A program made the position numbers and the translations under genes. From NCBI GenBank assembly GCA_965276765.1, contig OZ255627.1, positions 3,782,001-3,846,000 on the forward strand: a DNA stretch of 64,000 bases, in the 5' to 3' direction. Positions within the stretch are counted from its first letter, which is position 1. The number at the start of each line of letters is the position of its first letter. This document shows, in pieces, positions 31,945 to 40,362 of this stretch. The notes under the pieces were generated by a model. That model was not told the origin of the DNA and ran no database searches. It was given only the letters and a program-made list of their open reading frames with translations. Source of the stretch: G965276765 sp965276765. Lineage in GTDB: Bacteria; Actinomycetota; Acidimicrobiia; Acidimicrobiales; Palsa-688.

Positions 31945-32168
31945 TGAGGATCTCCCTTTCTTGTCAACTTCTCGAGGTCAGAAGCGTCGCCAGGCGCTCG
32001 ATCCCCCGGGCGATCGCCTGCTCGATCAGGGAATCCGTCCGAGAAGGTGATGACGTCGGTCGACTCGGTCTGGGCCATGATCCCGGCGATAGCACCAGCG
32101 TCCGAACCGCGGCGGCTGCGTAGGGCGAGCCGGGTGTCCCAGTCGGTGATCGGATCGGTTGTACTCAC
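31941..32168 (-). pseudogene. Internally deleted PLP aminotransferase (class I) remnant
   Basis: Starts at GTG 32168. The first about 45 residues ('LRSRRGSDAGAIAGIMAQTE', 'VITFSDGFPD') match the N-terminus of class I/KAT-type aminotransferases. At about 32035 the frame breaks: in the next frame the sequence reads 'SLIEQAIARGIERLATLLTS' and stops at 31964-31966, a typical aminotransferase C-terminus. So roughly 330 codons appear deleted with a frameshift at the junction. The unshifted frame runs on to 31941. Confidence 0.65.
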
Positions 32169-32310
32169 GGTACCTCTTCTCCCGCCGACCAACTCGGCCA
32201 CTGGCAAGCCTATGATAAGCCAGACACGGGCACACCTTGTATCTGACAACCTCACTGGCGTTGCCGCTTGACGTGTGACGTGCAAAAGTTGCGGTTGGGG
32301 AGGACGGCGG

Positions 32311-32865
32311 CTACGCCGGAGTGGCGTCCCCTGCCACAGCTTCCGACAGGGACCGCAGGACGTTGCGGGCGAAGTTGTCGGGCTCAAGTGACTCCAGCAC
32401 CATGGAGGTGTCGGTGTGCCGCACGCCCGGCAGAGGAAGAAGCTGATCGAAGAAGACCTCACGGAGGTGCGCCGGATCCCGCACCCGCAGGCGTAACCGG
32501 AGGTCGAGCGGCCCGGTGACGATGTCCACGCTCTCGACCTCGGGGATGTGGAGCATCCGCTCGGCGACTTCCCGCTGGTCGGCGCTGCGCTCGGACAAGA
32601 CTCCGACCACGACGGTCATCGAGCGGTCGAGGGCGCTCCAATCGAGGACCGCCCGGTACCCCTTGATGACCCCGGCCGCCTCCAGTCGTGCGATCCGCTC
32701 CGAGATCGCCGGCGGGGACATCCCGATAGCCCGCCCGAGCGCTCGCTGCGAGAGCCGGGCATCGTCGACGAGAGACTCGAGTATCCGCAGGTCTGTCTCA
32801 TCGAGGCGAGGGACAGTGTCTCGAGGACGAGACCGCGACGGACTCTCGAAGTCAGCGTCGGCCAT
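32311..32865 (-). CDS. Lrp/AsnC family transcriptional regulator
   Basis: 184 aa from ATG 32865. N-terminal HTH ('DETDLRILESLVDDARLSQR', 'RAIGMSPPAISERIARLEAA') and C-terminal RAM ligand domain ('MTVVVGVLSERSADQREVAE', 'GPLDLRLRLRVRDPAHL'). Such proteins sense amino acids. Position between the SDR/cupin genes and the divergent amidohydrolase/enolase operon makes it the likely local controller of this catabolic region. Confidence 0.92.
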   Translation of the reverse strand: MADADFESPSRSRPRDTVPRLDETDLRILESLVDDARLSQRALGRAIGMSPPAISERIARLEAAGVIKGYRAVLDWSALDRSMTVVVGVLSERSADQREVAERMLHIPEVESVDIVTGPLDLRLRLRVRDPAHLREVFFDQLLPLPGVRHTDTSMVLESLEPDNFARNVLRSLSEAVAGDATPA

Positions 32866-33088
32866 GGAGTCCAGCCCGCACCACGGAACGTACTCGACCA
32901 ACATTAGCCACGGGTAATACAGTTTACGCCTGTCAGGTAGCAGAGTCAATCAGCGCTGAAAACACTGCTCGACGGCTCCTGTCGCTAGCATTGGTATAGT
33001 TATTGATGGCCGGAGCGACACATCGAAGCTGTGCAACTTTTGTCGCCGCGCGGGTGTGTCGACAGGTCGGAGTCCGGAGGGGCCGCAG

Positions 33089-34174
33089 ATGATCGACGAC
33101 CACGGCCACCCCTTCGCCCGCGTCGGCGGTCAGCTGGACCTCGCCACCATCGGCTTGTTCACCGAGGATGGTCCCGACGCTGACCGCCGACGCCAGGAGT
33201 CAGCTGCCAAGCGCCTGCCGACCCAGCTGCTGGCGCGACGTCTCGCCAAGTACCTCGACTGCCACGTCTCCGACATCGCCGCAGCCCGGGCCGCGGCCAG
33301 CGCCGACTGGCCCGGCTACGTCCGGGCCCTCTTCGACGATGCCGGCATAGGTGAGCTCGTATTCGACATCGGCGGGGAGCGCGACGGCCAGGTGGCGCAG
33401 GTCTACGCGGATCTCACGGATCGCCCGGTGCATTGGTTGGGGCGGATCGACCCGGTCATCGACCAGTTGATAGGCGACGACGCAGACGCCGAGACGATCG
33501 TCAGCGAGGTGGAACGCTACTGTCGGGAGGCAGCAACTGCCGGCTGCGTCGGCTACAAATCGGCCATCGCCTACCGGACGGGCCTGGCGGTGCGGCCCGA
33601 CGTCTCGATCGACGAGGCGCAGCAGTCGCTGCAGGAGCCGGGGCTGGTCCGCCGGCGCGGCAAGGCTTGCCGTGACCTCGCGCTGCAACGGGCGCTCGGC
33701 GTCGCCGCCGAGACCGGCCGTCCCTTCCAGATCCACGCTGGCTTCGGTGACTCCTCTCTTCGCCTCGGGGAGTCCAACCCTTTGCTCCTGGAAGGCCTAT
33801 TGCGCACCGAGGAAGGCGCGGCGGCGGCGATCGTCCTGATCCACGGTGCCTTCCCCTGGACCGAGGAGCTCGGCTACATGGCGCTCACCCGGCCCAACGT
33901 CTACGCCGAGGTCTCACTGTTCAACATCTTCGCTCCCATGCAGGTGGGCAATCGGATCCTAAAGCTGCTCGAGCTCGCTCCAACCGACCGTCTCCTCTTC
34001 GGGACCGACGGCCACGAGCAGCCGGAGACCTTCTGGTTCGGCGCCCACGTGCTCGGCGACGCCTGGAGGCAGACGGCCGCCACCTTGCAGCACGCCGGCG
34101 CGGATCCAGCCTGGGTTGAAGAAGCCCGCCGGGATCTCTTCGAGCGCACAGCCAGAACGCTGTACCTTGCCTAA
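33089..34174 (+). CDS. Amidohydrolase-family protein (FluG N-domain-like)
   Basis: 361 aa TIM-barrel metal-dependent hydrolase of the amidohydrolase_2 group: 'MIDDHGHPFARVGGQLD' (first His motif), 'YKSAIAYRTGL' (Lys region), 'PFQIHAGFGDSS' (His), 'IVLIHGAFPW' (His) and 'LLFGTDGHEQPE' (catalytic Asp). Similar domains are fused to glutamine-synthetase-like domains in FluG-type proteins; here a GS-like gene lies 1.7 kb away. Likely hydrolyses or decarboxylates an amide/acyl substrate. ATG 33089 has GGAGGGG six bases upstream. Confidence 0.87.
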   Translation: MIDDHGHPFARVGGQLDLATIGLFTEDGPDADRRRQESAAKRLPTQLLARRLAKYLDCHVSDIAAARAAASADWPGYVRALFDDAGIGELVFDIGGERDGQVAQVYADLTDRPVHWLGRIDPVIDQLIGDDADAETIVSEVERYCREAATAGCVGYKSAIAYRTGLAVRPDVSIDEAQQSLQEPGLVRRRGKACRDLALQRALGVAAETGRPFQIHAGFGDSSLRLGESNPLLLEGLLRTEEGAAAAIVLIHGAFPWTEELGYMALTRPNVYAEVSLFNIFAPMQVGNRILKLLELAPTDRLLFGTDGHEQPETFWFGAHVLGDAWRQTAATLQHAGADPAWVEEARRDLFERTARTLYLA

Positions 34175-34190
34175 GCGCCAATCGCGGATC

Positions 34191-35342
34191 GTGCGCGCCT
34201 CGGTCCACGAGGTGGCCATGCCGCTGCTGAAGACCTTCGTCACCGGCTTCGGTGACACCTCGTCGCGCCACACCGTCCTGATTCACCTCCTCGATGGCGA
34301 CGGCTGCGAGGGGTGGGGCGAGGCGCCAGCGCTCGATCATCCCTTCTACCTGCCGGAGACGACGTCAACCACGTTCTCAGTCGTGGTCGAGTACGCGCTT
34401 GCGCTGTCCGTCCGGGCCGCCAGCACCCACCCCCAGAACGTGGCAGCGGCCATGAGCTCGATCCGGGGAAACACCTTCGCCCGGGCCGGGGTCGAGGCCG
34501 CGTACTGGGCGCTCACGTCGGCACGGCTTCAGCAACCGTTGGCCGCGCTGCTCGGGGGTGCGGCGGCCCGCGTCCCTGTCGGAGAGAGCCTCAGCATCGC
34601 CGAGACGCTTGACGAGACGCTAGATGAGGTGGCGCTCCGCCTGGACGAGGGCTACCGCCGAATCAAGCTGAAGATCCGGCCGGGGTGGGATGTCGACGTG
34701 GTCAGGGCCGTGCGCGACAGGTTCGGCGACGACCTACTCCTTCAGGTGGACGCCAACGCCGCCTACAGGCTCCAAGACGTCGAGGTCCTCCGGGCCCTCG
34801 ACGACTTCGGGCTGCTCTGCGTCGAGCAGCCCCTCGGTTACGACGACCTAGAGGGCTCGGCGGTCCTGCAGCGCCAGCTGCGGACCCCGATCTGCTTGGA
34901 CGAGGCCATCCGGAGCCCCACCGACGCCCGGCGGGCCCTGGACATGGATGCGTGCAGAAACATCAACGTCAAGCCGGCCCGGGTGGGCGGTCTCCTGGCT
35001 TCGATGGAGATCCATGACCTCTGCGTTGAACGTGGCGTACCCCTCTGGTGCGGTGGGATGCTCGAATCCGGCATCGGCCGCGCCGGCAACCTGGCGCTGT
35101 GCAGCCTTCCCGGCTTCACCCAACCGGCCGACATGTCCCCAGCCGCCCAGCTCTACGCCGACGACCTGGTCGACCCCACCTACCAGGTCGAGGCCGACGG
35201 GCACATCGCGGTTCCCGCCGCGGCCGGTCTGGGCTTCGACGTGGTCGCCGACCGCATTCGGGAGCGGACCGTCCGCTTCGCTGATCTCGATCCGCAGACC
35301 CAGACCCTCAACGAAACGTCAGCTGACCAGGTCTGGGTCTGA
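34191..35342 (+). CDS. Enolase-superfamily enzyme, OSBS / N-acylamino-acid racemase type
   Basis: About 383 aa. Catalytic K-x-K ('RRIKLKIRPGWD', about 158-160), metal ligands Asp187 ('LQVDANA'), Glu212 ('CVEQPL'), Asp237 ('CLDEAI') and general acid/base Lys ('INVKPARVGG'). The end 'WCGGMLESGIGRAGN' is typical of MenC/NSAR proteins. It could be the MenC partner of menB at 10.9 kb, but its operon with an amidohydrolase and an Lrp regulator favours N-acyl-amino-acid racemisation. GTG 34191 start, 16 bp after the upstream stop. Confidence 0.88.
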   Translation: MRASVHEVAMPLLKTFVTGFGDTSSRHTVLIHLLDGDGCEGWGEAPALDHPFYLPETTSTTFSVVVEYALALSVRAASTHPQNVAAAMSSIRGNTFARAGVEAAYWALTSARLQQPLAALLGGAAARVPVGESLSIAETLDETLDEVALRLDEGYRRIKLKIRPGWDVDVVRAVRDRFGDDLLLQVDANAAYRLQDVEVLRALDDFGLLCVEQPLGYDDLEGSAVLQRQLRTPICLDEAIRSPTDARRALDMDACRNINVKPARVGGLLASMEIHDLCVERGVPLWCGGMLESGIGRAGNLALCSLPGFTQPADMSPAAQLYADDLVDPTYQVEADGHIAVPAAAGLGFDVVADRIRERTVRFADLDPQTQTLNETSADQVWV

Positions 35343-35355
35343 ATCTCCGAGCCGG

Positions 35356-35778
35356 TCACTCCCTGAGTGCCTCACTGCCGCCGGAGCTCAGAATCGGCGG
35401 CTCGTACTCGACCTTCAGGCCACTCGCGATGGCATTGGAGCCGTTGAAGAAATCCACGACCGAGAGTAGCTCGACGATCTCGCCGTCGGTCGTCCCCAGA
35501 GCACGGAGGGCGTCCGTGTGACTGCGAATGCAGTAGTCGCAGTTGTTCGTCGCCGACACGGCCACCGCGATCATTTCTTTAGTCTTACGGTCGATTGTGC
35601 CGCTGTCGAGTATCGATTTGAGCTTGTTCCACTCGTTGCGGAGGTACTCGGGCTGATGGGCAATGGCCCGCCAGAAATTAGGCACGTCGGCGAGGCCGCG
35701 GCTGGCCTTGATCTCGTCGTAGACCTCCTTCACCGTGCCAGTCGCGGACTCGTCGGGGACATAGGGAACCAGGGGCAT
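35356..35778 (-). CDS. Carboxymuconolactone decarboxylase / AhpD-like protein
   Basis: 140 aa, all helical. AhpD-type redox motif 'CDYCIRSHTDAL' with C-x2-C and following His, and 'FWRAIAHQPEYLRNEWNKLK' upstream, as in peroxidase-related CMD proteins. Likely peroxide or alkylhydroperoxide reduction supporting the metabolic enzymes. Start ATG 35778; convergent with the enolase-like gene. Confidence 0.9.
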   Translation of the reverse strand: MPLVPYVPDESATGTVKEVYDEIKASRGLADVPNFWRAIAHQPEYLRNEWNKLKSILDSGTIDRKTKEMIAVAVSATNNCDYCIRSHTDALRALGTTDGEIVELLSVVDFFNGSNAIASGLKVEYEPPILSSGGSEALRE

Positions 35779-35844
35779 TGCAGTGATCCTCTCAGCTCAG
35801 GTGATGTTCGGCTCGAAGGGGTGAAACTGCAAAGCAATCGTGGT

Positions 35845-37308
35845 TCAGAAGAACTCGAAGTACTCGCGCATCTCCCAGTCGGTGACCTCACCGAGGAACC
35901 GGTCCACCTCGTGGCGCTTCATGGTCGTGATATAGCGGACGAAGCCCTCATCGAAGGCCTGGCGGTAGAAGTCATCCTTTTCCAGTGCGTCCAACGCCTC
36001 CCATAGGCTGGTCGGCAGCTTGGGAGCCTCCTCGGCGTAGGGGTCCGACTCCACCAGCGGCGGAGGGGTGAGCTTGCGCTTGATGCCGTCGAGCCCTGCC
36101 GCGAGGTTGGCGGCCAGGTAGAAGTAGGGGTTGGCGGCCGGCTCGCCCAACCGGTTCTCGATGTGCGATCCCGTGTCAAACGGCGAGCCCTGAACCCGGA
36201 TCATGGCGCCGCGATTCTCGACGGCCCAGCTGGCCCTGGCGGGAGCGAACGAGTAGGGCCTGAACCGCTTGTACCCGTTGATCGTCGGCGTGGTGAAGAC
36301 GGTCATTGGGATGGCATGATCGAGCAGGCCGGCCACAAACTGCCTGCCCACCTCGGAAAGAACGTGCTCATGCGAGTCGCTGACGAAGGAGTTGCTACCG
36401 GAGCCGTCCTGGAGCGACTCATGGAGGTGCCAGCCGTTGGAGAAGAAGTTGGGAAGGCCCGGGCGGCACATGAACGAGGCCTGCAGTCCCATACTTTGCG
36501 TCACCTGCTTGGCGGTGGTCCGGAACAGGATCATGGCGTCGGCGGCGTCCATCCCCAGCAGCGGATCGAAAGTGATCTCTAGCTGGCCAGGACCCCATTC
36601 GTCCTCGATCGATCGCAGCGGGAGACTGACATCGATGCAGGCGTCGCGGAGTGCTTCGACCACGTCGTTGATCCCTGCGAGCCGCACCTCGGAGAGGTAC
36701 TGGTAGCCCTGCTCGATGGCGCTGACCTTAGGAGTGGGCGGTGGCCACCCCGTCTCGGAAAGCTCGATGCGGGGACTGTCGCGCCGCACGACGTAGAACT
36801 CGACCTCCAGTCCCACAAGGAACCCGTAGCCCGCGTCCGTCGCTGCCCCGAGTTGCTGACGCAGGAGGCGGCGAGCGTCAAGCGGGACAGGCCGTCCGTT
36901 GCCGAAGTAGGCATCGGTCAGAACCCACCCGGTCCGGTCGGCCCACGGCAGGACCCGGAACGTGGCCGGATCGGGCACCACCACCATGTCCGGGAAGCCG
37001 GTGAGCTCCTCGACGTCGAGGCCGCCGCCAGGGACGAACAGCGGCGTGAACACGTTGTTGGCACTGTCCATGCTCAGCAGAGCGGTGGTGAAGTCGATGC
37101 CGCTCTCGAGCGACGACACATAATCGGCGGCAGACATGAATTTGCAACGGGGCACCCCGTGCTGATCCACCCAGATCATCCTGACGGTGCGCAAGCCGTG
37201 CTCCTCTATGGCTTGCACCGACCGCTCTCCGGCCTCGCGTTGGGCGGCGTCGAGCAGGTCGTGCTCGGTAACAAAGCCGGGCTTCCCGACGCTGCGTTGT
37301 TTCTTCAC
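35845..37308 (-). CDS. Glutamine-synthetase-like gamma-glutamyl ligase
   Basis: 487 aa. GS catalytic fold: 'GLEVEFYVV' (Glu ligands), 'DEWGPGQLEITF' (Glu metal ligands), 'NGWHLHESLQDGSG' (His loop), 'RASWAVENRGAMIRVQG' (Arg region) and 'HIENRLGEPAANPYFYLAAN'. The N-terminal 'MIWVDQHGVPRCKFM' is typical of GlnT/PuuA-like proteins that glutamylate amines rather than ammonia. GTG 37308 is chosen because GGAGGAG lies six bases upstream and the start overlaps the amidotransferase stop (GTGA). Confidence 0.88.
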   Translation of the reverse strand: MKKQRSVGKPGFVTEHDLLDAAQREAGERSVQAIEEHGLRTVRMIWVDQHGVPRCKFMSAADYVSSLESGIDFTTALLSMDSANNVFTPLFVPGGGLDVEELTGFPDMVVVPDPATFRVLPWADRTGWVLTDAYFGNGRPVPLDARRLLRQQLGAATDAGYGFLVGLEVEFYVVRRDSPRIELSETGWPPPTPKVSAIEQGYQYLSEVRLAGINDVVEALRDACIDVSLPLRSIEDEWGPGQLEITFDPLLGMDAADAMILFRTTAKQVTQSMGLQASFMCRPGLPNFFSNGWHLHESLQDGSGSNSFVSDSHEHVLSEVGRQFVAGLLDHAIPMTVFTTPTINGYKRFRPYSFAPARASWAVENRGAMIRVQGSPFDTGSHIENRLGEPAANPYFYLAANLAAGLDGIKRKLTPPPLVESDPYAEEAPKLPTSLWEALDALEKDDFYRQAFDEGFVRYITTMKRHEVDRFLGEVTDWEMREYFEFF

Positions 37309-38069
37309 TCTGCGCTCCTCCATCTTGTTGATCCGGGGCCGCCAGGGACCGCCTCCGCTCTCGCGACAAGGCCGCCGCGAACCGGGCCGGCCACTGTCCA
37401 GCCGGTTGCCGTCCCCACCAGGTGCCGGTCGGTGGCAGTAGGGAACACGAGGTCGAACACTGAAGTATCGTCGGAGTGCAGGGCAGTGGTGGCCAGCTCG
37501 GCGTCGTCGAGACGGAAGCGCCACATGGCGTTGGTGTCATTGTTCGAATAGATTGCCAGCTTTCCGTCCGCGCCGAGGTAGCCGAGGTTGACTTTGCCGC
37601 CGAAAGCCTGGTCGACCTCAAGTAGGGCGACCTCCGGCGACGCTCCGGCCGCCAGAAGGTCAAGGAAGAACATCCAACCGACCTCGCTGTCGGCATGCCC
37701 CGAAAGCCGCCCTCGGTAACGGACACGGAGCACCTCTGCCTGATCGAGGAAACCGTTGTGGCAGAAGGCCACTCGGTCGTCCCTCACGAATGGCTGGGTG
37801 TCGGCCAGCGCCACCGTCGACAGCCGGCTCGGGCGGCGGAGGTGAACGAGGAACCGCTCGGACGTCTGGCGGCCGAGCGCCTCGTCGTTGGCGCCCTGGT
37901 CGACGAACCGGCCGATATCGCGCCGCACTTGGACCCTGCCCGCAGCGTCGAGCCACGCCATGCCCCAACCGAAGCTTCCCAACCCGTAGATCTCGAGCTT
38001 CGCCACCACGGGAGCGAGCTCAGTGAACGGCCGTGGTTCTGGGAAAGCGGCCGCCAATATCTCGCACAC
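37305..38069 (-). CDS. Class II glutamine amidotransferase-like protein (GATase_4 type)
   Basis: 254 aa. Starts GTG-TGC, so mature Cys2 ('MCEILAAAF') is the N-terminal nucleophile. Further class II features: 'SFGWGMAWLDA', 'FLVHLRRPS' and 'AFCHNGFLDQ'. Would release ammonia from glutamine or act on gamma-glutamyl bonds. Strict coupling to the GS-like ligase downstream implies they work on the same gamma-glutamyl intermediate. Similar pairs occur in amine-catabolic clusters. Confidence 0.87.
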   Translation of the reverse strand: MCEILAAAFPEPRPFTELAPVVAKLEIYGLGSFGWGMAWLDAAGRVQVRRDIGRFVDQGANDEALGRQTSERFLVHLRRPSRLSTVALADTQPFVRDDRVAFCHNGFLDQAEVLRVRYRGRLSGHADSEVGWMFFLDLLAAGASPEVALLEVDQAFGGKVNLGYLGADGKLAIYSNNDTNAMWRFRLDDAELATTALHSDDTSVFDLVFPTATDRHLVGTATGWTVAGPVRGGLVARAEAVPGGPGSTRWRSAE

Positions 38070-38272
38070 GATGTCTTCTCAGCCTCCAGATCTCAAGGTT
38101 GGGCTACGACCTGCGCCCGCGGTTGTCAACCCTAGGCACCGCGTACCCTACCGTATGACACCTTCAAGGCGCCTTAGGCTCGCGTGCGAACTGACTCTAG
38201 ACAAGTTGCAATACCGTGGTGCTAGGTAGCTCCGATGAAGCGGACCGATCTGGTTGGGGGCGTCGGACGCTG

Positions 38273-38683
38273 ATGGGGGCATTCCCGGAGCCCGAAAGGG
38301 GCCGATCTATCTTACGATTGGCCCCCGCTCAGCCCCTCAACTCCTCGGTGGAACTGTACGCCGACTGGATCCGCGCTCTTGCGGACCCGACTCGAGTCCA
38401 AATCGTTGCCGTACTGGCGCAGCAGGGCAACGCAGCCCCGGTAGGAGAACTCACCGCTGCGCTGCCAGTGGGTCAGTCCACGGTCAGTCACCACGTTGCC
38501 GCCTTGACAGCTGTCGGTTTCGTGCAGGTGGAACGACGAGGGACCAGCTCCCTCTACGCCGTCAACCCTGCTTGCGTCGACTGCTTTCCCAGCGCAGCAG
38601 ACGTCGTCATGGGCCGACTGCCCCCACAACCGCCGCCGCCCTGCAAGCCACAAGCAACCGACAACGAAAGGCCTCAGCGATGA
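38273..38683 (+). CDS. ArsR family transcriptional regulator
   Basis: 136 aa. Winged helix 'ALADPTRVQIVAVLAQQGNA', 'LPVGQSTVSHHVAALTAVGF', wing 'VERRGTSSLYAVN', then a Cys-rich tail 'NPACVDCFPSAADVVMG', a C-x2-C pattern seen in metalloid-responsive ArsR proteins. Start ATG 38273 (further upstream GTGs possible). Its stop overlaps the ATG of a truncated second gene, so an operon partner has been lost. Confidence 0.87.
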   Translation: MGAFPEPERGRSILRLAPAQPLNSSVELYADWIRALADPTRVQIVAVLAQQGNAAPVGELTAALPVGQSTVSHHVAALTAVGFVQVERRGTSSLYAVNPACVDCFPSAADVVMGRLPPQPPPPCKPQATDNERPQR

Positions 38684-38760
38684 GCGATACCACCGACCAG
38701 GACGCCTGTCGTAGCGGGCGGTCGTGGCGGGGTCGGTGCGGCCCGCCAGCGCCTGAATAG
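38680..38760 (+). pseudogene. Truncated operon partner of arsR
   Basis: ATG in an ATGA overlap with arsR, then only 26 codons ('MSDTTDQDACRSGRSW...'). The sequence after about codon 8 matches the antisense of an integrase remnant, so the original gene was cut by recombination near 38703. The usual partner of such ArsR genes would be a metalloid methyltransferase or transporter, but too little remains to say. Confidence 0.5.
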
Positions 38761-38821
38761 TCGACAGGTCCGCGCCAGCGACCAGGTGATCAGACACGTA
38801 GTTGGGAAAGTCCCCGGTCAG
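38699..38821 (-). pseudogene. C-terminal remnant of a tyrosine recombinase
   Basis: The minus-strand frame reads 'FPNYVSDHLVAGADLSTIQA' and 'LAGRTDPATTARYDRRP', the end of an integrase catalytic domain (the LAGH His is Arg here; the Tyr of 'ARYD' is kept). Nothing else of the enzyme is present. Its end abuts the truncated gene after arsR. Confidence 0.65.
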
Positions 38822-38949
38822 GCGGCTGGGAGCCACAGTCTGCGCTCTCCGAGATCGCGTGAAGTTTTGTTGCGAGTCCCCCCTTTGACACAAAACCCGA
38901 CCGGCCATGGTGCCGGTCGTTGCAAGCGGGGGCGGAGGCCCCGGGTGCG

Positions 38950-40230
38950 TCACGTGGCCTCGGTGTCCCTTCCGTCCTGTAGAGCACGTTCGGCAAGCTC
39001 CCGAAAGGCTTCGGGTACCCGCTCGTGATCCGAGAGGACGACCTCGGCGTAGCCGATCGAGTCGCGGCCGAACCGTTCTCGGATCGAGTCGACCGAGTGG
39101 TCAAGCCCCCACCGGGCCACACCGGGAGCCGTGCCCGGGCGCCGCGGGTCGCAAGGGAGGCCGAGCGGCAACTCGAGCTGCGGCGCAGCCTCGTTGACGA
39201 GGTTGGACATCGACAGCGCGAGCAGCGTGATCTTGCGCTCCGACGGATGATCGGCGAGCGCCGCATTGACCAGGTCGACGGCGACGTCGCTGATGGCCAG
39301 GGTTCCGGAGACGCCGGAGCGGGAGGTCATCGAGCGGGTCACCGCGTGAAGGTCGGCAAAACGGACCCTGACCGTGACGGTCCGACCGGCTCGGCCGGCG
39401 GCCCGGAGTCGAGAGCCGACCCGATCGGCGAGGTAGAGGAGGGTTCTGCGAACCAGCCCGGCGTCGACGTCTCGACTGCCGAGCGCGCACTGGGCCCCAA
39501 CCGAAGACGATCGTCGGTCGGTCCCGACCGGCCGGGGGTCGACATCCATGGCCAAGGACCTCAGCTTGGCGCCGGCGGCTCGACCGAGCAGGTCCTCGAG
39601 CGGCTCACGTCGGGTCCCGGCGAGGTCGCCGATCGTGCGAACACCGACGGAGGCGAGCCGGGCCCGGGTGCTCGGGCCGACGCCCCACATCAGCTCGATC
39701 GGGAGGGGAGCAAGGAACGCCCGCTCCTGCCCGGGGTCCACGACCACAAGGCCGTCGGGCTTCGCGACCTGCGAGGCGATCTTGGCCAGGTGCTTCGTCC
39801 GTGCCACACCGACCGAGACGGCCAGGCCGATCTCGTCGCGGACCCGCGACCGGACCGCCAATGCGATGTCGGACGGTGACCCGAAGAGATGGACAGCGCC
39901 GGCCACGTCGAGAAATGCCTCGTCGATGGAGATCCGCTCGACGCACGGGGTGAAGTCCTCGAAGATGACCATGAGCCGATCGCCGAGGCGCTGGTAGTCG
40001 TCGAAGTGACCACCGACGAAACGGAGGCCGGGGCACAGGCGGTTGGCTTTCCAGCCGGACATCCCCGAGTGGACACCGAACGCCCTCGCCTCATACGAGG
40101 CCGCGAGCACGACGCCATCGCCTACGGCCAGCGGATGCCCCCGCAGCGACGGGTCGAGCAACTGCTCGACGGAGGCGTAGAACGCGTCGAGGTCGGCATG
40201 CAGGATCGAGGCTGCATCCACCGATGACAC
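38950..40230 (-). CDS. dinB: DNA polymerase IV (Y-family)
   Basis: 426 aa. Y-family catalytic motifs 'ILHADLDAFYASVEQ', 'YEARAFGVHSGMSG' and 'ISIDEAFLDVAGAVHLFG'; helix-hairpin-helix region 'LASVGVRTIGDLAG'; little-finger domain to the end. Error-prone translesion polymerase. GTG 40230 is preferred because TATGCT lies 7 nt upstream (leaderless) with the LexA box just before it; ATG 40242 is the alternative. Residues further upstream in the same frame mirror the SNF2 gene and are not coding. Confidence 0.93.
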   Translation of the reverse strand: MSSVDAASILHADLDAFYASVEQLLDPSLRGHPLAVGDGVVLAASYEARAFGVHSGMSGWKANRLCPGLRFVGGHFDDYQRLGDRLMVIFEDFTPCVERISIDEAFLDVAGAVHLFGSPSDIALAVRSRVRDEIGLAVSVGVARTKHLAKIASQVAKPDGLVVVDPGQERAFLAPLPIELMWGVGPSTRARLASVGVRTIGDLAGTRREPLEDLLGRAAGAKLRSLAMDVDPRPVGTDRRSSSVGAQCALGSRDVDAGLVRRTLLYLADRVGSRLRAAGRAGRTVTVRVRFADLHAVTRSMTSRSGVSGTLAISDVAVDLVNAALADHPSERKITLLALSMSNLVNEAAPQLELPLGLPCDPRRPGTAPGVARWGLDHSVDSIRERFGRDSIGYAEVVLSDHERVPEAFRELAERALQDGRDTEAT

Positions 40231-40245
40231 AGCGAGTAGCATAAA

Positions 40246-40259
40246 CGAACGTATGTTCG
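40246..40259 (-). promoter_or_regulatory. LexA (SOS) box of dinB
   Basis: Perfect palindrome CGAAC-GTAT-GTTCG, matching the Gram-positive/actinobacterial SOS box (CGAAC-N4-GTTCG). It overlaps the dinB promoter, indicating DNA-damage induction. Confidence 0.85.
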
Positions 40260-40362
40260 GACTGACAGAAGCGCTCTCGGAGCACGGCAAGGTCGCACCG
40301 CGCCGTCCCGCTCGCCGGTATCGTGGCGATGGTCCGAACGGCGCGAGAGGAGACGGCCGAGG

